From Candidatus Adiutrix sp. (lineage in GTDB: Bacteria > Desulfobacterota > Desulfarculia > Adiutricales > Adiutricaceae): a stretch of 16,701 nt of DNA. Location of the stretch: NCBI GenBank assembly GCA_031283395.1, contig JAITBV010000207.1:1-16701 (forward strand). Direction: 5' to 3'. The first letter of the stretch is position 1. Each line of letters starts with the position of its first letter. Position numbers and translations under genes: made by a program. The notes under the pieces are model-generated. The model ran no database searches, had not been told where the DNA came from, and saw only the letters and a program-made list of their open reading frames with translations. This document shows, one piece after another, positions 1-5,729 of the stretch.

Positions 1-1
1 G

Positions 2-664
2 GAAAAGATAAGTTTTGAGGAAATGATGGAACTGGCCTCACTGGGGGCCAAGGTCATGGAAATCCGCAGCGTCGAATTCGCCATGAATTACCATATGCCC
101 ATCCATGTCCGCCACGCCCATCTGCCCGGAACGGGCACTTTGATCTGCGAAGAGGATGTCGAAATGGAGAAAAAACCCGTCAGCGGGGTGGCCTACTCCA
201 AGAACGAAGCCCGGATCACTCTTTTGAAAGTTTCCGACCAGCCTGGCATAGCCGCCAAAATCCTGGGCATAATCTCCGCTTCGGGCATAGTGGTGGATAT
301 GATAATTCAGAATCAATCCGCGAATATCGACCCGGACAGCGGTGAGCCTCACACCGACTTTTCCTTCACCGTGCCCCTGTCGGACTATCCAAAAGCTTTG
401 GAACTCATGCGGGACACCGCGGCCGAGATAGGGGCCGAGCGCGTTGTCGGCACGGACAACATCGCCAAGATATCCCTGGTGGGCGTCGGTATGCGCAACC
501 ACGCCGGCGTGGCCACCCAGATGTTCCAGGCTCTGGCCCGCGAGGGCATTAACATCAGCCTCATCTCCACTTCGGAAATCAAGATAAGTTGCATCATTGA
601 AAAAAAATATGCGGAACTGGCCGTCCGCGCCCTCCACGACGCCTTTGAGCTGCACCAGGCCTGA
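2..664 (+). CDS. lysC: Aspartate kinase, C-terminal part (two ACT domains), 5' truncated
   Basis: This is the 3' end of aspartate kinase, which phosphorylates L-aspartate in the first step of lysine, threonine and methionine synthesis. The reading frame is open from the window edge and codes 220 residues; most of the kinase domain lies upstream. The segment LASLGAKVMEIRSVEFA is the conserved end of the kinase domain. It is followed by two ACT regulatory domains: one around KNEARITLLKVSDQPGIAAK, the other around IAKISLVGVGMRNHAGVATQ and STSEIKISCIIE, which is the usual lysine/threonine feedback module. The end, YAELAVRALHDAF, is typical of the family. nadD follows after 4 bp, so the two are probably co-transcribed. 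A possible internal start for a separate beta subunit is listed separately. The family is certain; the feedback ligands are inferred from relatives. Confidence 0.95.
   Translation, partial: EKISFEEMMELASLGAKVMEIRSVEFAMNYHMPIHVRHAHLPGTGTLICEEDVEMEKKPVSGVAYSKNEARITLLKVSDQPGIAAKILGIISASGIVVDMIIQNQSANIDPDSGEPHTDFSFTVPLSDYPKALELMRDTAAEIGAERVVGTDNIAKISLVGVGMRNHAGVATQMFQALAREGINISLISTSEIKISCIIEKKYAELAVRALHDAFELHQA
151..166 (+). promoter_or_regulatory. Putative internal ribosome binding site and start for an aspartokinase beta subunit
   Basis: An AGAGGA Shine-Dalgarno-like hexamer at 151-156 lies 7 nt before an in-frame ATG at 164. Starting there gives a 166-residue protein (164-664) beginning MEKKPVSGVAY and holding just the two ACT domains. 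In Bacillus subtilis aspartokinase II and Corynebacterium glutamicum aspartokinase, a beta subunit of about this size is made from an internal in-frame start at the same place. Use of this start here is inferred. Confidence 0.45.
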
Positions 665-668
665 GCCC

Positions 669-1367
669 ATGCCCGGACTACTCAAACCAGGCCGGGTGGG
701 ACTCATGGGCGGCACTTTCAACCCGGTCCATCTGGGTCATCTGCGCGCGGCCGAGGAAATCGCCGAAAAACTTGATCTGGACCAGGTATTTTTCATGCCC
801 TCGGCCCGGCCGCCACATAAGGCTCCCACACCCATCGCCGCCTACCGGCACCGCCTGGAAATGCTGAAGCTGGCCGTCTCCGACCGGCCGGGCTTCTGGG
901 CTTCGGACCTGGAGAACCATCTGTCCTATCCCAGCTATACCCTCAACACGGTCCGGGCCTTCCGGGAGGAAATACCCACCCGGGCCCGCCTCTTCTTCCT
1001 GGTCGGCCTGGATTCCTTCATGACCATACCAGCCTGGCACCAATACCTGGCTCTCTTCAGCCTGGCCGCCTTCGTGGTCTTCGCCCGGGCCGGGATATCA
1101 GAAACCTTTGAAAGCTTAACCGAAATGCTCCAAAAGCATGTGGACCCCAAAATCAAATGGAGCCCCCGGCTGGAAACCTTCTCGGCCCCCGGGCTCAAGC
1201 CCGTTCACTTTCAGCCGGGCTGCCGGCTGGAAATATCCTCCTCGGACTTGCGGGGCCGCCTTTTGACCGGCGCCTCGGTGCGTTACCTGGTTCCGGAACC
1301 GGTACGCATATATATTGAAACCCACGGCCTCTACCGCACGGAAGAGGCCGCCCTCGAGGACCGATGA
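669..1367 (+). CDS. nadD: Nicotinate-nucleotide adenylyltransferase (NadD)
   Basis: A 232-residue cytoplasmic enzyme that joins nicotinate mononucleotide and ATP to form deamido-NAD in NAD synthesis. The nucleotidyltransferase signature GGTFNPVHLGH is at residues 14-24, with the HxGH histidines at 21 and 24. A PPHK segment follows, as in NadD orthologues, and ISSSDLR at 189-195 matches the C-terminal ISSTxIR ATP-binding motif. The start at 669 was chosen because it puts GGTFNP about 13 residues from the N-terminus, as in relatives. The same frame is open back to 597, but that extra part overlaps lysC and looks non-native. It lies 4 bp after lysC and overlaps rsfS by ATGA. The nadD-rsfS pairing is common in bacteria and supports both calls. 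Confidence 0.95.
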   Translation: MPGLLKPGRVGLMGGTFNPVHLGHLRAAEEIAEKLDLDQVFFMPSARPPHKAPTPIAAYRHRLEMLKLAVSDRPGFWASDLENHLSYPSYTLNTVRAFREEIPTRARLFFLVGLDSFMTIPAWHQYLALFSLAAFVVFARAGISETFESLTEMLQKHVDPKIKWSPRLETFSAPGLKPVHFQPGCRLEISSSDLRGRLLTGASVRYLVPEPVRIYIETHGLYRTEEAALEDR

Positions 1368-1813
1368 CGCCCGGAAACATTCAGATAAAAAAGGACCGGC
1401 CGGCCAGGGCCGAATCCCGGCCGGGGGCCGGTCGCGGCCGGAAAGCCCGGGCCGTCGGCCACAATCTGGCCGACCTGGTGGCTGCGGCCGCGGCGGAGCA
1501 CAAACCCATCGACCCGGTCCTCCTGGACCTGTCGGGCCGCTCCCCGGTGGCCGACTGGTTTTTTATCGCCAGCGCGGCCGGCGCCCGCCAGATGACGGCC
1601 ATTGCTGAAAAAATAATCCGCCGTGCCCGCGAGCGCGGGGTCCGGCCCCTGGGGCTGGAAGGCCTGGGCGGCGACCACTGGGTGCTGGTGGACCTGGGCG
1701 AAGTGGTCGTCCATCTTTTCAACCAGGAAGCCAGGGCTCTCTATGACCTGGAAGGACTGTGGACCGACGCCCCCCGGCAGAGCCCGGTTCAGGCGGCCGA
1801 AAGGGCCTTATGA
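1364..1813 (+). CDS. rsfS: Ribosome silencing factor RsfS
   Basis: A 149-residue protein of the RsfS/DUF143 family. These proteins bind ribosomal protein uL14 on the 50S subunit and block joining with 30S when nutrients are short. The conserved core is clear: DLSG at 55-58, ADWFFIAS at 63-70, W106 followed by VLVDLGEVVVHLF (107-119), YDLEGLW (127-133) and DAPR (135-138). The first 30 or so residues are basic and low in complexity (rich in Arg, Gly and Ala). They precede the usual family start, so this version is a little longer than the typical 105-130 residues. The ATG overlaps the nadD stop by ATGA, and its own stop overlaps the ATG of the next gene in the same way, which implies translational coupling. 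Confidence 0.93.
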   Translation: MTPGNIQIKKDRPARAESRPGAGRGRKARAVGHNLADLVAAAAAEHKPIDPVLLDLSGRSPVADWFFIASAAGARQMTAIAEKIIRRARERGVRPLGLEGLGGDHWVLVDLGEVVVHLFNQEARALYDLEGLWTDAPRQSPVQAAERAL

Positions 1814-3180
1814 AAAAGCACCTGATCTTCATCCTGGTCCTGGCCCAGGCCGTCCTGGTCCCGCGGCTGGCTCCGGGCGCGGAGATGACGCCCCAGAAAG
1901 AGAAGGATCTCGGCCGCCGCTTCCATCTGCAGTTGGCCGCCGCCGGGGTCCTGGTGGACGACCCCATCATGACCGGCTACTTCCGGACAGTTACGGCGCG
2001 CGTCCTTTCGGGAGCCGGACTTAAGCCGGGCCAGTTCAATTTTTACATCATCATGAAAAGAGGCCTCAACGCCTTCGCCGTCCCCGGAGGCTACATCTAT
2101 ATAAATACGGAAACCCTCTACAACCTGGAAAACGAGGGCCAGTTGGCCGCCATTCTAAGCCACGAGACAGCCCACCTCACCGCCCAGCATTTCGCCAGGC
2201 GCCTGGGGGGCTCCTCGACCGCCTCCGCCGCCTCCATCGCCGCCATCTTGGCCGGGATCCTGGTGGCCAGCCGGTCCGGCGGAAACGCCGGGGCCCTGGG
2301 CCAGGCTCTCCTGACGGGCGGGGCCGGCGCCGGGACCCAGGCCCTCCTGGCCAATTCCCGCGACGACGAAGCCGAAGCCGACACCAAAGGCCGCGACTAC
2401 CTCGTTAAAGCCGGCTATCAGCCCCGCGATATGTATGGGGCTTTCAAAATAATGCTGGACAAGACCTATCAGATGTCTCCGGACCTGCCCACCTACCTCA
2501 CCACCCATCCGGCCCTGACCAGCCGCCTGGCCGCCTCGTTCAGCGATGCGGCCCAGGCCCCTCCAGCCCCCCCGGACCCCCGCTACCTGGCTTTCCGGGA
2601 TAGGGTGCTGGCCGGTTGCGGCGACCTCGATAGGGCTCATAGCGTATTCAGCCGCCGCCTGAGCGCCGACCCCAAAGACCACGGCGCCCTCCACGGACTG
2701 GGCCTCGTGGCCCAGCGGCGGCAGAACCTGTCCCAGGCCGACCAGTTAATGCGCCAGGCCCTGGCCCTGGCCCCGGGCCATCAGGACTACCTGGCCGACC
2801 TGGGCGATCTGGCCCTTAAGCGGCACCAGCCGGCTGAAGCCAAAGGCTATTATGAAAAGGCCAATAACCGCCTGGCCGTCCTGGGCCTGGCCCGGGCCTC
2901 GGAGCTTCTGGGCGACCGGACCCGGGCCGCGACCCTCTACGACAAGGCGATCAATATGGAGTCCGACGACTACCTCCCCGCCCTGGAACTGGCCGGCCGC
3001 TTCTTCGGCCAGATCGGCCAGAAGGACAAGGGCCATTTTTACCTGGGCCGATTTTTTGCCGGCAGCGGCCAGATCAACCAGGCCGTCTTTCATTACCAAC
3101 AGGCGGCCGGCCAGTTCAAGGCCCAGGCCGGCCGGGAACTGAAGGCTCTGGCCGAGTTGAAAAAAGACGACCGCAAATGA
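1810..3180 (+). CDS. Periplasmic M48 zinc metalloprotease with C-terminal TPR repeats (BepA/YfgC-like)
   Basis: A 456-residue exported protease. Residues 1-24 form a signal peptide (two lysines, a hydrophobic stretch, then a small-residue cleavage region near APGA-E). The M48 zinc site is HETAH at 118-122, with the third ligand probably E187 in SRDDEAEAD. A glycine/alanine-rich hydrophobic segment lies between them (about 133-178), as in the BepA group. Residues from about 268 to 450 form TPR-like helical repeats (for example the DPKDHGALHGLGLVAQRR region). BepA itself checks outer-membrane protein assembly with the BAM and Lpt machineries, and a similar role is inferred here. The start at 1810 gives an ATGA overlap with rsfS and places the signal peptide at the N-terminus; a longer frame from 1759 would bury it. 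E. coli BepA is 487 residues, close to this length. Confidence 0.9.
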   Translation: MKKHLIFILVLAQAVLVPRLAPGAEMTPQKEKDLGRRFHLQLAAAGVLVDDPIMTGYFRTVTARVLSGAGLKPGQFNFYIIMKRGLNAFAVPGGYIYINTETLYNLENEGQLAAILSHETAHLTAQHFARRLGGSSTASAASIAAILAGILVASRSGGNAGALGQALLTGGAGAGTQALLANSRDDEAEADTKGRDYLVKAGYQPRDMYGAFKIMLDKTYQMSPDLPTYLTTHPALTSRLAASFSDAAQAPPAPPDPRYLAFRDRVLAGCGDLDRAHSVFSRRLSADPKDHGALHGLGLVAQRRQNLSQADQLMRQALALAPGHQDYLADLGDLALKRHQPAEAKGYYEKANNRLAVLGLARASELLGDRTRAATLYDKAINMESDDYLPALELAGRFFGQIGQKDKGHFYLGRFFAGSGQINQAVFHYQQAAGQFKAQAGRELKALAELKKDDRK

Positions 3181-3208
3181 CCGCGGAGCTTCAAGGCGGA
3201 GGGAAACC

Positions 3209-3706
3209 ATGCTCAAAAAAATGCTGTTTCTGGCATGGCTGATGCTGGGCGGGCTGGCCCAGGCCCAGGAGGCGGACCAGCCCGAGGCTCTGGAAATACC
3301 AGAGCCCCAGCGCCAGGTCCGGACAGATTTGATAAACGGCTTCAACGACCGCTTTTCCCTCTTTTATTTCGCCGAAGGCTCTTTCGACTGGCTCAAAAGC
3401 CTCAGCGCCTTCGCCCGGGCCAACTCTTCCCTCAATGACGACTGGGAAGCCCTGGACGATTTGGAGACCATGGAACAATACAGCCTGGTGGTCTACGGGC
3501 CTCAAGCCGGGGCCGAAGACCAATGGCTGGTCCTGATCCGGTACCACCACAACAACCATAAGGTCCATTATGACTTTGACTTCGCCCCCGAGGGGGACAA
3601 AATGGTCCTGATGGCGGTCCGCGAGGATGAGGCTCCCCTGGAGGGCAAAAAACTGAAGGAATTTTTGACCGATATCTTCAAGCATGCCGCCAAGATGAAG
3701 AACTAG
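3209..3706 (+). CDS. Small exported protein of unknown function
   Basis: A 165-residue protein I do not recognise. Residues 1-19 look like a signal peptide (two lysines, a hydrophobic core, then AQA before QE), so the mature form of about 146 residues should be periplasmic or secreted. The mature part is acidic at first, then has aromatic-rich segments (RFSLFYFAEGSFDWLKS) and a run of likely beta strands (QYSLVVYGPQ, DQWLVLIRYHH, VHYDFDFAPEGDKMVLMAV) before a lysine-rich C-terminal helix. There are no cysteines, so it is not a lipoprotein. GGAGGG at 3198-3203 is a strong ribosome binding site 5 nt before the ATG. It sits 28 bp after the M48 protease, so it may be a partner or substrate of that enzyme; this is only inferred from position. 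Confidence 0.8.
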   Translation: MLKKMLFLAWLMLGGLAQAQEADQPEALEIPEPQRQVRTDLINGFNDRFSLFYFAEGSFDWLKSLSAFARANSSLNDDWEALDDLETMEQYSLVVYGPQAGAEDQWLVLIRYHHNNHKVHYDFDFAPEGDKMVLMAVREDEAPLEGKKLKEFLTDIFKHAAKMKN

Positions 3707-3733
3707 ATATGGAAAAACCAGTGCCGCCCATAT

Positions 3734-3746
3734 GGAGAAAAGCGAC
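3734..3746 (+). promoter_or_regulatory. Ribosome binding site deciding the start of the LeuB-like gene
   Basis: GGAG at 3734-3737 is followed by a 9-nt spacer to the ATG at 3747. The in-frame ATG at 3732 has only GGAAAA about 16 nt upstream, and the GGAG falls inside the coding part it would create. This favours 3747, which makes the protein begin MARHLIGVLPGDGIGPE, the normal family N-terminus. Confidence 0.55.
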
Positions 3747-4865
3747 ATGGCCCGGCATCTGATCGGCGTTTTGCCCGGCGACGGCATCGGCCCGGAAGTG
3801 GTGGGCCAGGCCCGGCGGGCGGCCGAAGCGGCGGCCGCGGCTTTCGGCTTTGAACTTAAGTGGCGGGAATTCCCCTTCGGAGCCGACTATTACCTGGAAC
3901 ACGGCCTCGTCCTGCCCCCTTCGGCCCTGGACGATGTGGGCGAAACCGACGCCCTGCTCCTGGGGGCCGTGGGCGACCCCAGGGTCAAGCCCGGCCCCCT
4001 GGAACAGGAACTGCTCCTGGCCCTGCGTTTCCATTTCGACCAATACCTAAACCTCCGCCCGGCCCGGAGTTTCCCGGGAGTGCCGACTCCGGTGCCCCTG
4101 CCTGAAGGCCGCCACCTGGACGCGGTGGTGGCCCGTGAAAACACCGAGGATTTTTACATGGATCTGGGCGGCCGCGGCCAGGGCTCCCTGGAAACCGGCC
4201 TGGCCGCCAAACGCGGCCTCTACGGCCTGACCGGACGCCTGACCCTTAATCTGGAGCCTCCGGCCGAAGCCGCCGCTTCCGTCGGCCTGATGACCAGGCC
4301 GGCCGTGGCCCGCATCACCCGCCGGGCCGGGGAACTGGCCCGGGCCCGGGGGGAAAAAACCCTCACGGTAGCCACCAAGGCCAACGCCGTGCCCCAGCTC
4401 TACGGCTTCTGGAATGAAGCGACCCGCGAGGCCGCCGCTGAAGAATTACCGGACCTGGCCCTGGACTACCAGAACGTGGACGCCCTGGCCTATCTCCTGC
4501 CCCGCCGGCCCGAGGAATTCGGGGTAATTCTCTGCCCCAACCTCTTCGGCGACATCTTAAGCGACCTACTGAGCGCCCTGGCCGGCGGCCTGGGCCTGGC
4601 CGCCTCCGGCGACATCGGCGACGGCCTGTCCATGTTCGAACCAGTCCACGGCTCGGCCCCGGCCCTGGCCGGTACCGGCCGGGCCAACCCCCTGGCGGCC
4701 ATTCTCTCCGCCGCCCTCATGCTCCGCCACCTGGGGGAAACCCCGGCCGCCGGGGCCCTGGAAGCCGCAGTGGCCGACTATCTGGCCGGCCCGGACAAAC
4801 CCTGGGAACTGGGCGGGCGGGACTCGACAGAAACAGTGGGCTCAAAGGTGATCGCCCGGTTTTAG
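3747..4865 (+). CDS. Isopropylmalate/isocitrate/D-malate-type beta-decarboxylating dehydrogenase
   Basis: A 372-residue member of the beta-decarboxylating dehydrogenase family (LeuB, isocitrate, homoisocitrate and D-malate/tartrate dehydrogenases), which oxidises a 2-hydroxy diacid with NAD(P) and releases CO2. It has PGDGIGPE near the N-terminus, substrate-carboxylate arginines R94, R104 and R130, the catalytic lysine K211 (TVATKAN), metal-binding D245, D269 and D273 (NLFGDILSD), and the coenzyme segment EPVHGSAP...RANP. The loop before R94 reads LLLALR, like LeuB. The next stretch, FDQYLNLRPAR, resembles D-malate/tartrate dehydrogenases, and RENTED resembles isocitrate dehydrogenases, so the substrate cannot be named. 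The Asp that follows GSAP in LeuB, which holds the NAD ribose, is Ala306 here. No leuA, leuC or leuD gene is adjacent. The longer start at 3732 remains possible. Confidence 0.85.
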   Translation: MARHLIGVLPGDGIGPEVVGQARRAAEAAAAAFGFELKWREFPFGADYYLEHGLVLPPSALDDVGETDALLLGAVGDPRVKPGPLEQELLLALRFHFDQYLNLRPARSFPGVPTPVPLPEGRHLDAVVARENTEDFYMDLGGRGQGSLETGLAAKRGLYGLTGRLTLNLEPPAEAAASVGLMTRPAVARITRRAGELARARGEKTLTVATKANAVPQLYGFWNEATREAAAEELPDLALDYQNVDALAYLLPRRPEEFGVILCPNLFGDILSDLLSALAGGLGLAASGDIGDGLSMFEPVHGSAPALAGTGRANPLAAILSAALMLRHLGETPAAGALEAAVADYLAGPDKPWELGGRDSTETVGSKVIARF

Positions 4866-4887
4866 AACTCCAGAATGGGAGGCGAGA

Positions 4888-5643
4888 ATGTCGGAAATAA
4901 AAAGGCGAATCAAAAAAGATCCCCCTTTGACCGAGGAAGGGGCCGAGCCGCCCCGCCGGACCAGAGTCACCCTGACCAAGGATGTCTCATCCCGCTACCG
5001 AAAACTGGTCCCCCGGGCCGAAGGATCCGCCAAACCCCGGCCGCCGCGCTCAAAAAACCCTGCGGCCCGCCCGGAGCGCGATGACCGGCCCAAACGGGGC
5101 GGCCCCCAAAAGCCGCCCCGGCGACGGGACACCCCCCCCCCCCGCAGCGGCCGCCTCCCGGAGGCCCTGAAAGCCCTGATCGATTGGGATCTGCCCGAGG
5201 CGGCCCGACAGCTCCGCGAAACCCAGGCGCTTCTGCGGAACTCGGCCGAGGAGATGTTGACCCTCCTGGAAGATTGGGAGAACCGGCCGCCCGAAGAAAC
5301 CAAAGACCCCGGAGCCCTGGTTTCCGTCCTGTTTGAAAAAATGAGTTTTCAGGATCTGGCCGGCCAGCGTCTGGCCAAGGTGGAAAAATTTTTGCAGGCT
5401 CTGAAGGAAAGCACCCAGCCGGGCGCCTCGGCCGACCGCTTCCGGCCCCGCCAGGCAGAGCCCTTTTCAAAAACCCGCCCGGCCGAACCATTTTCAAAAG
5501 CCGCCCCGGCCGGAGCCTCGGAAACCAGGCCCGTCCAGGACAGCCCCCGGGAGGAAAAAAGCCTTAAAGGGCCTCAGGCCCCCGAAAGCCGGCTGGCCCA
5601 GAACGAGGTCGACCAGATCCTCATGGCCCTTTTGCTCCGCTGA
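4888..5643 (+). CDS. CheZ-like protein (putative CheY-P phosphatase) with disordered basic N-terminus
   Basis: A 251-residue protein. Residues 1-90 are basic, proline-rich and probably disordered. Residues 90-175 are helical and contain the CheZ signature: TQALLRNSAEEMLTLLEDW (112-130), then FQDLAGQRLAKVEKFL (154-169). D156 and Q160 match the CheZ Mg-contacting Asp143 and catalytic Gln147 of E. coli. A low-complexity linker with a 9-residue tandem repeat follows, and the C-terminus QNEVDQILMALLL resembles the CheY-binding end of CheZ (QDQVDDLLDSLGF). The expected role is dephosphorylating CheY-P or another response regulator in the cytoplasm. No chemotaxis gene is nearby, so the target is unknown. 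GGGAGG at 4877-4882 gives a good ribosome binding site 5 nt from the ATG. A run of 12 C lies inside the gene. E. coli CheZ has 214 residues. Confidence 0.75.
   Translation: MSEIKRRIKKDPPLTEEGAEPPRRTRVTLTKDVSSRYRKLVPRAEGSAKPRPPRSKNPAARPERDDRPKRGGPQKPPRRRDTPPPRSGRLPEALKALIDWDLPEAARQLRETQALLRNSAEEMLTLLEDWENRPPEETKDPGALVSVLFEKMSFQDLAGQRLAKVEKFLQALKESTQPGASADRFRPRQAEPFSKTRPAEPFSKAAPAGASETRPVQDSPREEKSLKGPQAPESRLAQNEVDQILMALLLR
5132..5143 (+). repeat. Homopolymeric run of 12 C inside the CheZ-like gene
   Basis: Twelve consecutive C encode part of Thr82, Pro83-Pro85 and the first base of Arg86. The frame is sensible on both sides: a well-placed ribosome binding site upstream and the CheZ motif downstream. 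The 12-C length therefore gives an intact gene. Gain or loss of one C by slippage would remove the catalytic domain. Confidence 0.95.
5455..5532 (+). repeat. Tandem 27-bp coding repeat (AEPFSK) in the CheZ-like linker
   Basis: Two 27-bp units (5455-5481 and 5482-5508) encode AEPFSKTRP and AEPFSKAAP. A decayed third unit (AGASETRP) follows to about 5532. The copies differ at synonymous positions, so the duplication is not recent. They form part of the flexible linker between the catalytic helices and the C-terminal CheY-binding-like helix. Confidence 0.7.
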
Positions 5644-5663
5644 CCAGGGGGCTTGCCCCCTGG
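5644..5663 (+). terminator. Perfect 8-bp hairpin after the CheZ-like gene, probable end of transcription unit 1
   Basis: CCAGGGGG (5644-5651) and CCCCCTGG (5656-5663) pair perfectly around a CTTG loop, starting one base after the stop codon. No T run follows directly (next bases ACTCCTTAATCC), so it is not a classical intrinsic terminator. Similar GC-rich CCAGGGGG...CCCCCTGG hairpins are seen as dispersed intergenic elements in other genomes, so it could also be one of those. Confidence 0.5.
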
Positions 5664-5694
5664 ACTCCTTAATCCGATGAACGAAATGTAAAAT

Positions 5695-5724
5695 TTTATT
5701 TTATTCAAAAAATGCGCTGATAAT
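5695..5724 (+). promoter_or_regulatory. AT-rich promoter-like region upstream of the radical SAM gene
   Basis: Bases 5681-5729 are strikingly AT-rich against GC-rich surroundings. GATAAT at 5719-5724 matches five of six bases of a sigma70 -10 box. TTTATT at 5695-5700, 18 bp upstream, is a weak -35. The predicted transcription start falls on or beside the ATG at 5730, and no Shine-Dalgarno is visible. A 10-bp palindrome (TAAAATTTTA, 5689-5698) overlaps the -35. The promoter is inferred, and the exact boxes are uncertain. Confidence 0.4.
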
Positions 5725-5729
5725 AGCTG

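Noticed and set aside
597..668. Upstream extension of nadD to an ATG at 597
   Set aside because: The extra 24 residues overlap lysC, do not look like NadD, and would put the nucleotide-binding GGTFNP motif far from its normal position near the N-terminus.
38..721. A 227-codon minus-strand open frame over the lysC end
   Set aside because: It overlaps the conserved ACT-domain frame of lysC entirely, shows no family features and no ribosome binding site worth noting.
3707..3733. Inverted repeat ATATGG...CCATAT before the LeuB-like gene
   Set aside because: Only 6 bp with a 15-nt loop and mostly A-T pairs; too weak to call a terminator or operator.
3747..4865. Naming the dehydrogenase leuB
   Set aside because: It lacks leuCD neighbours, the Asp after GSAP is absent, and parts of the substrate region resemble D-malate/tartrate and isocitrate dehydrogenases.
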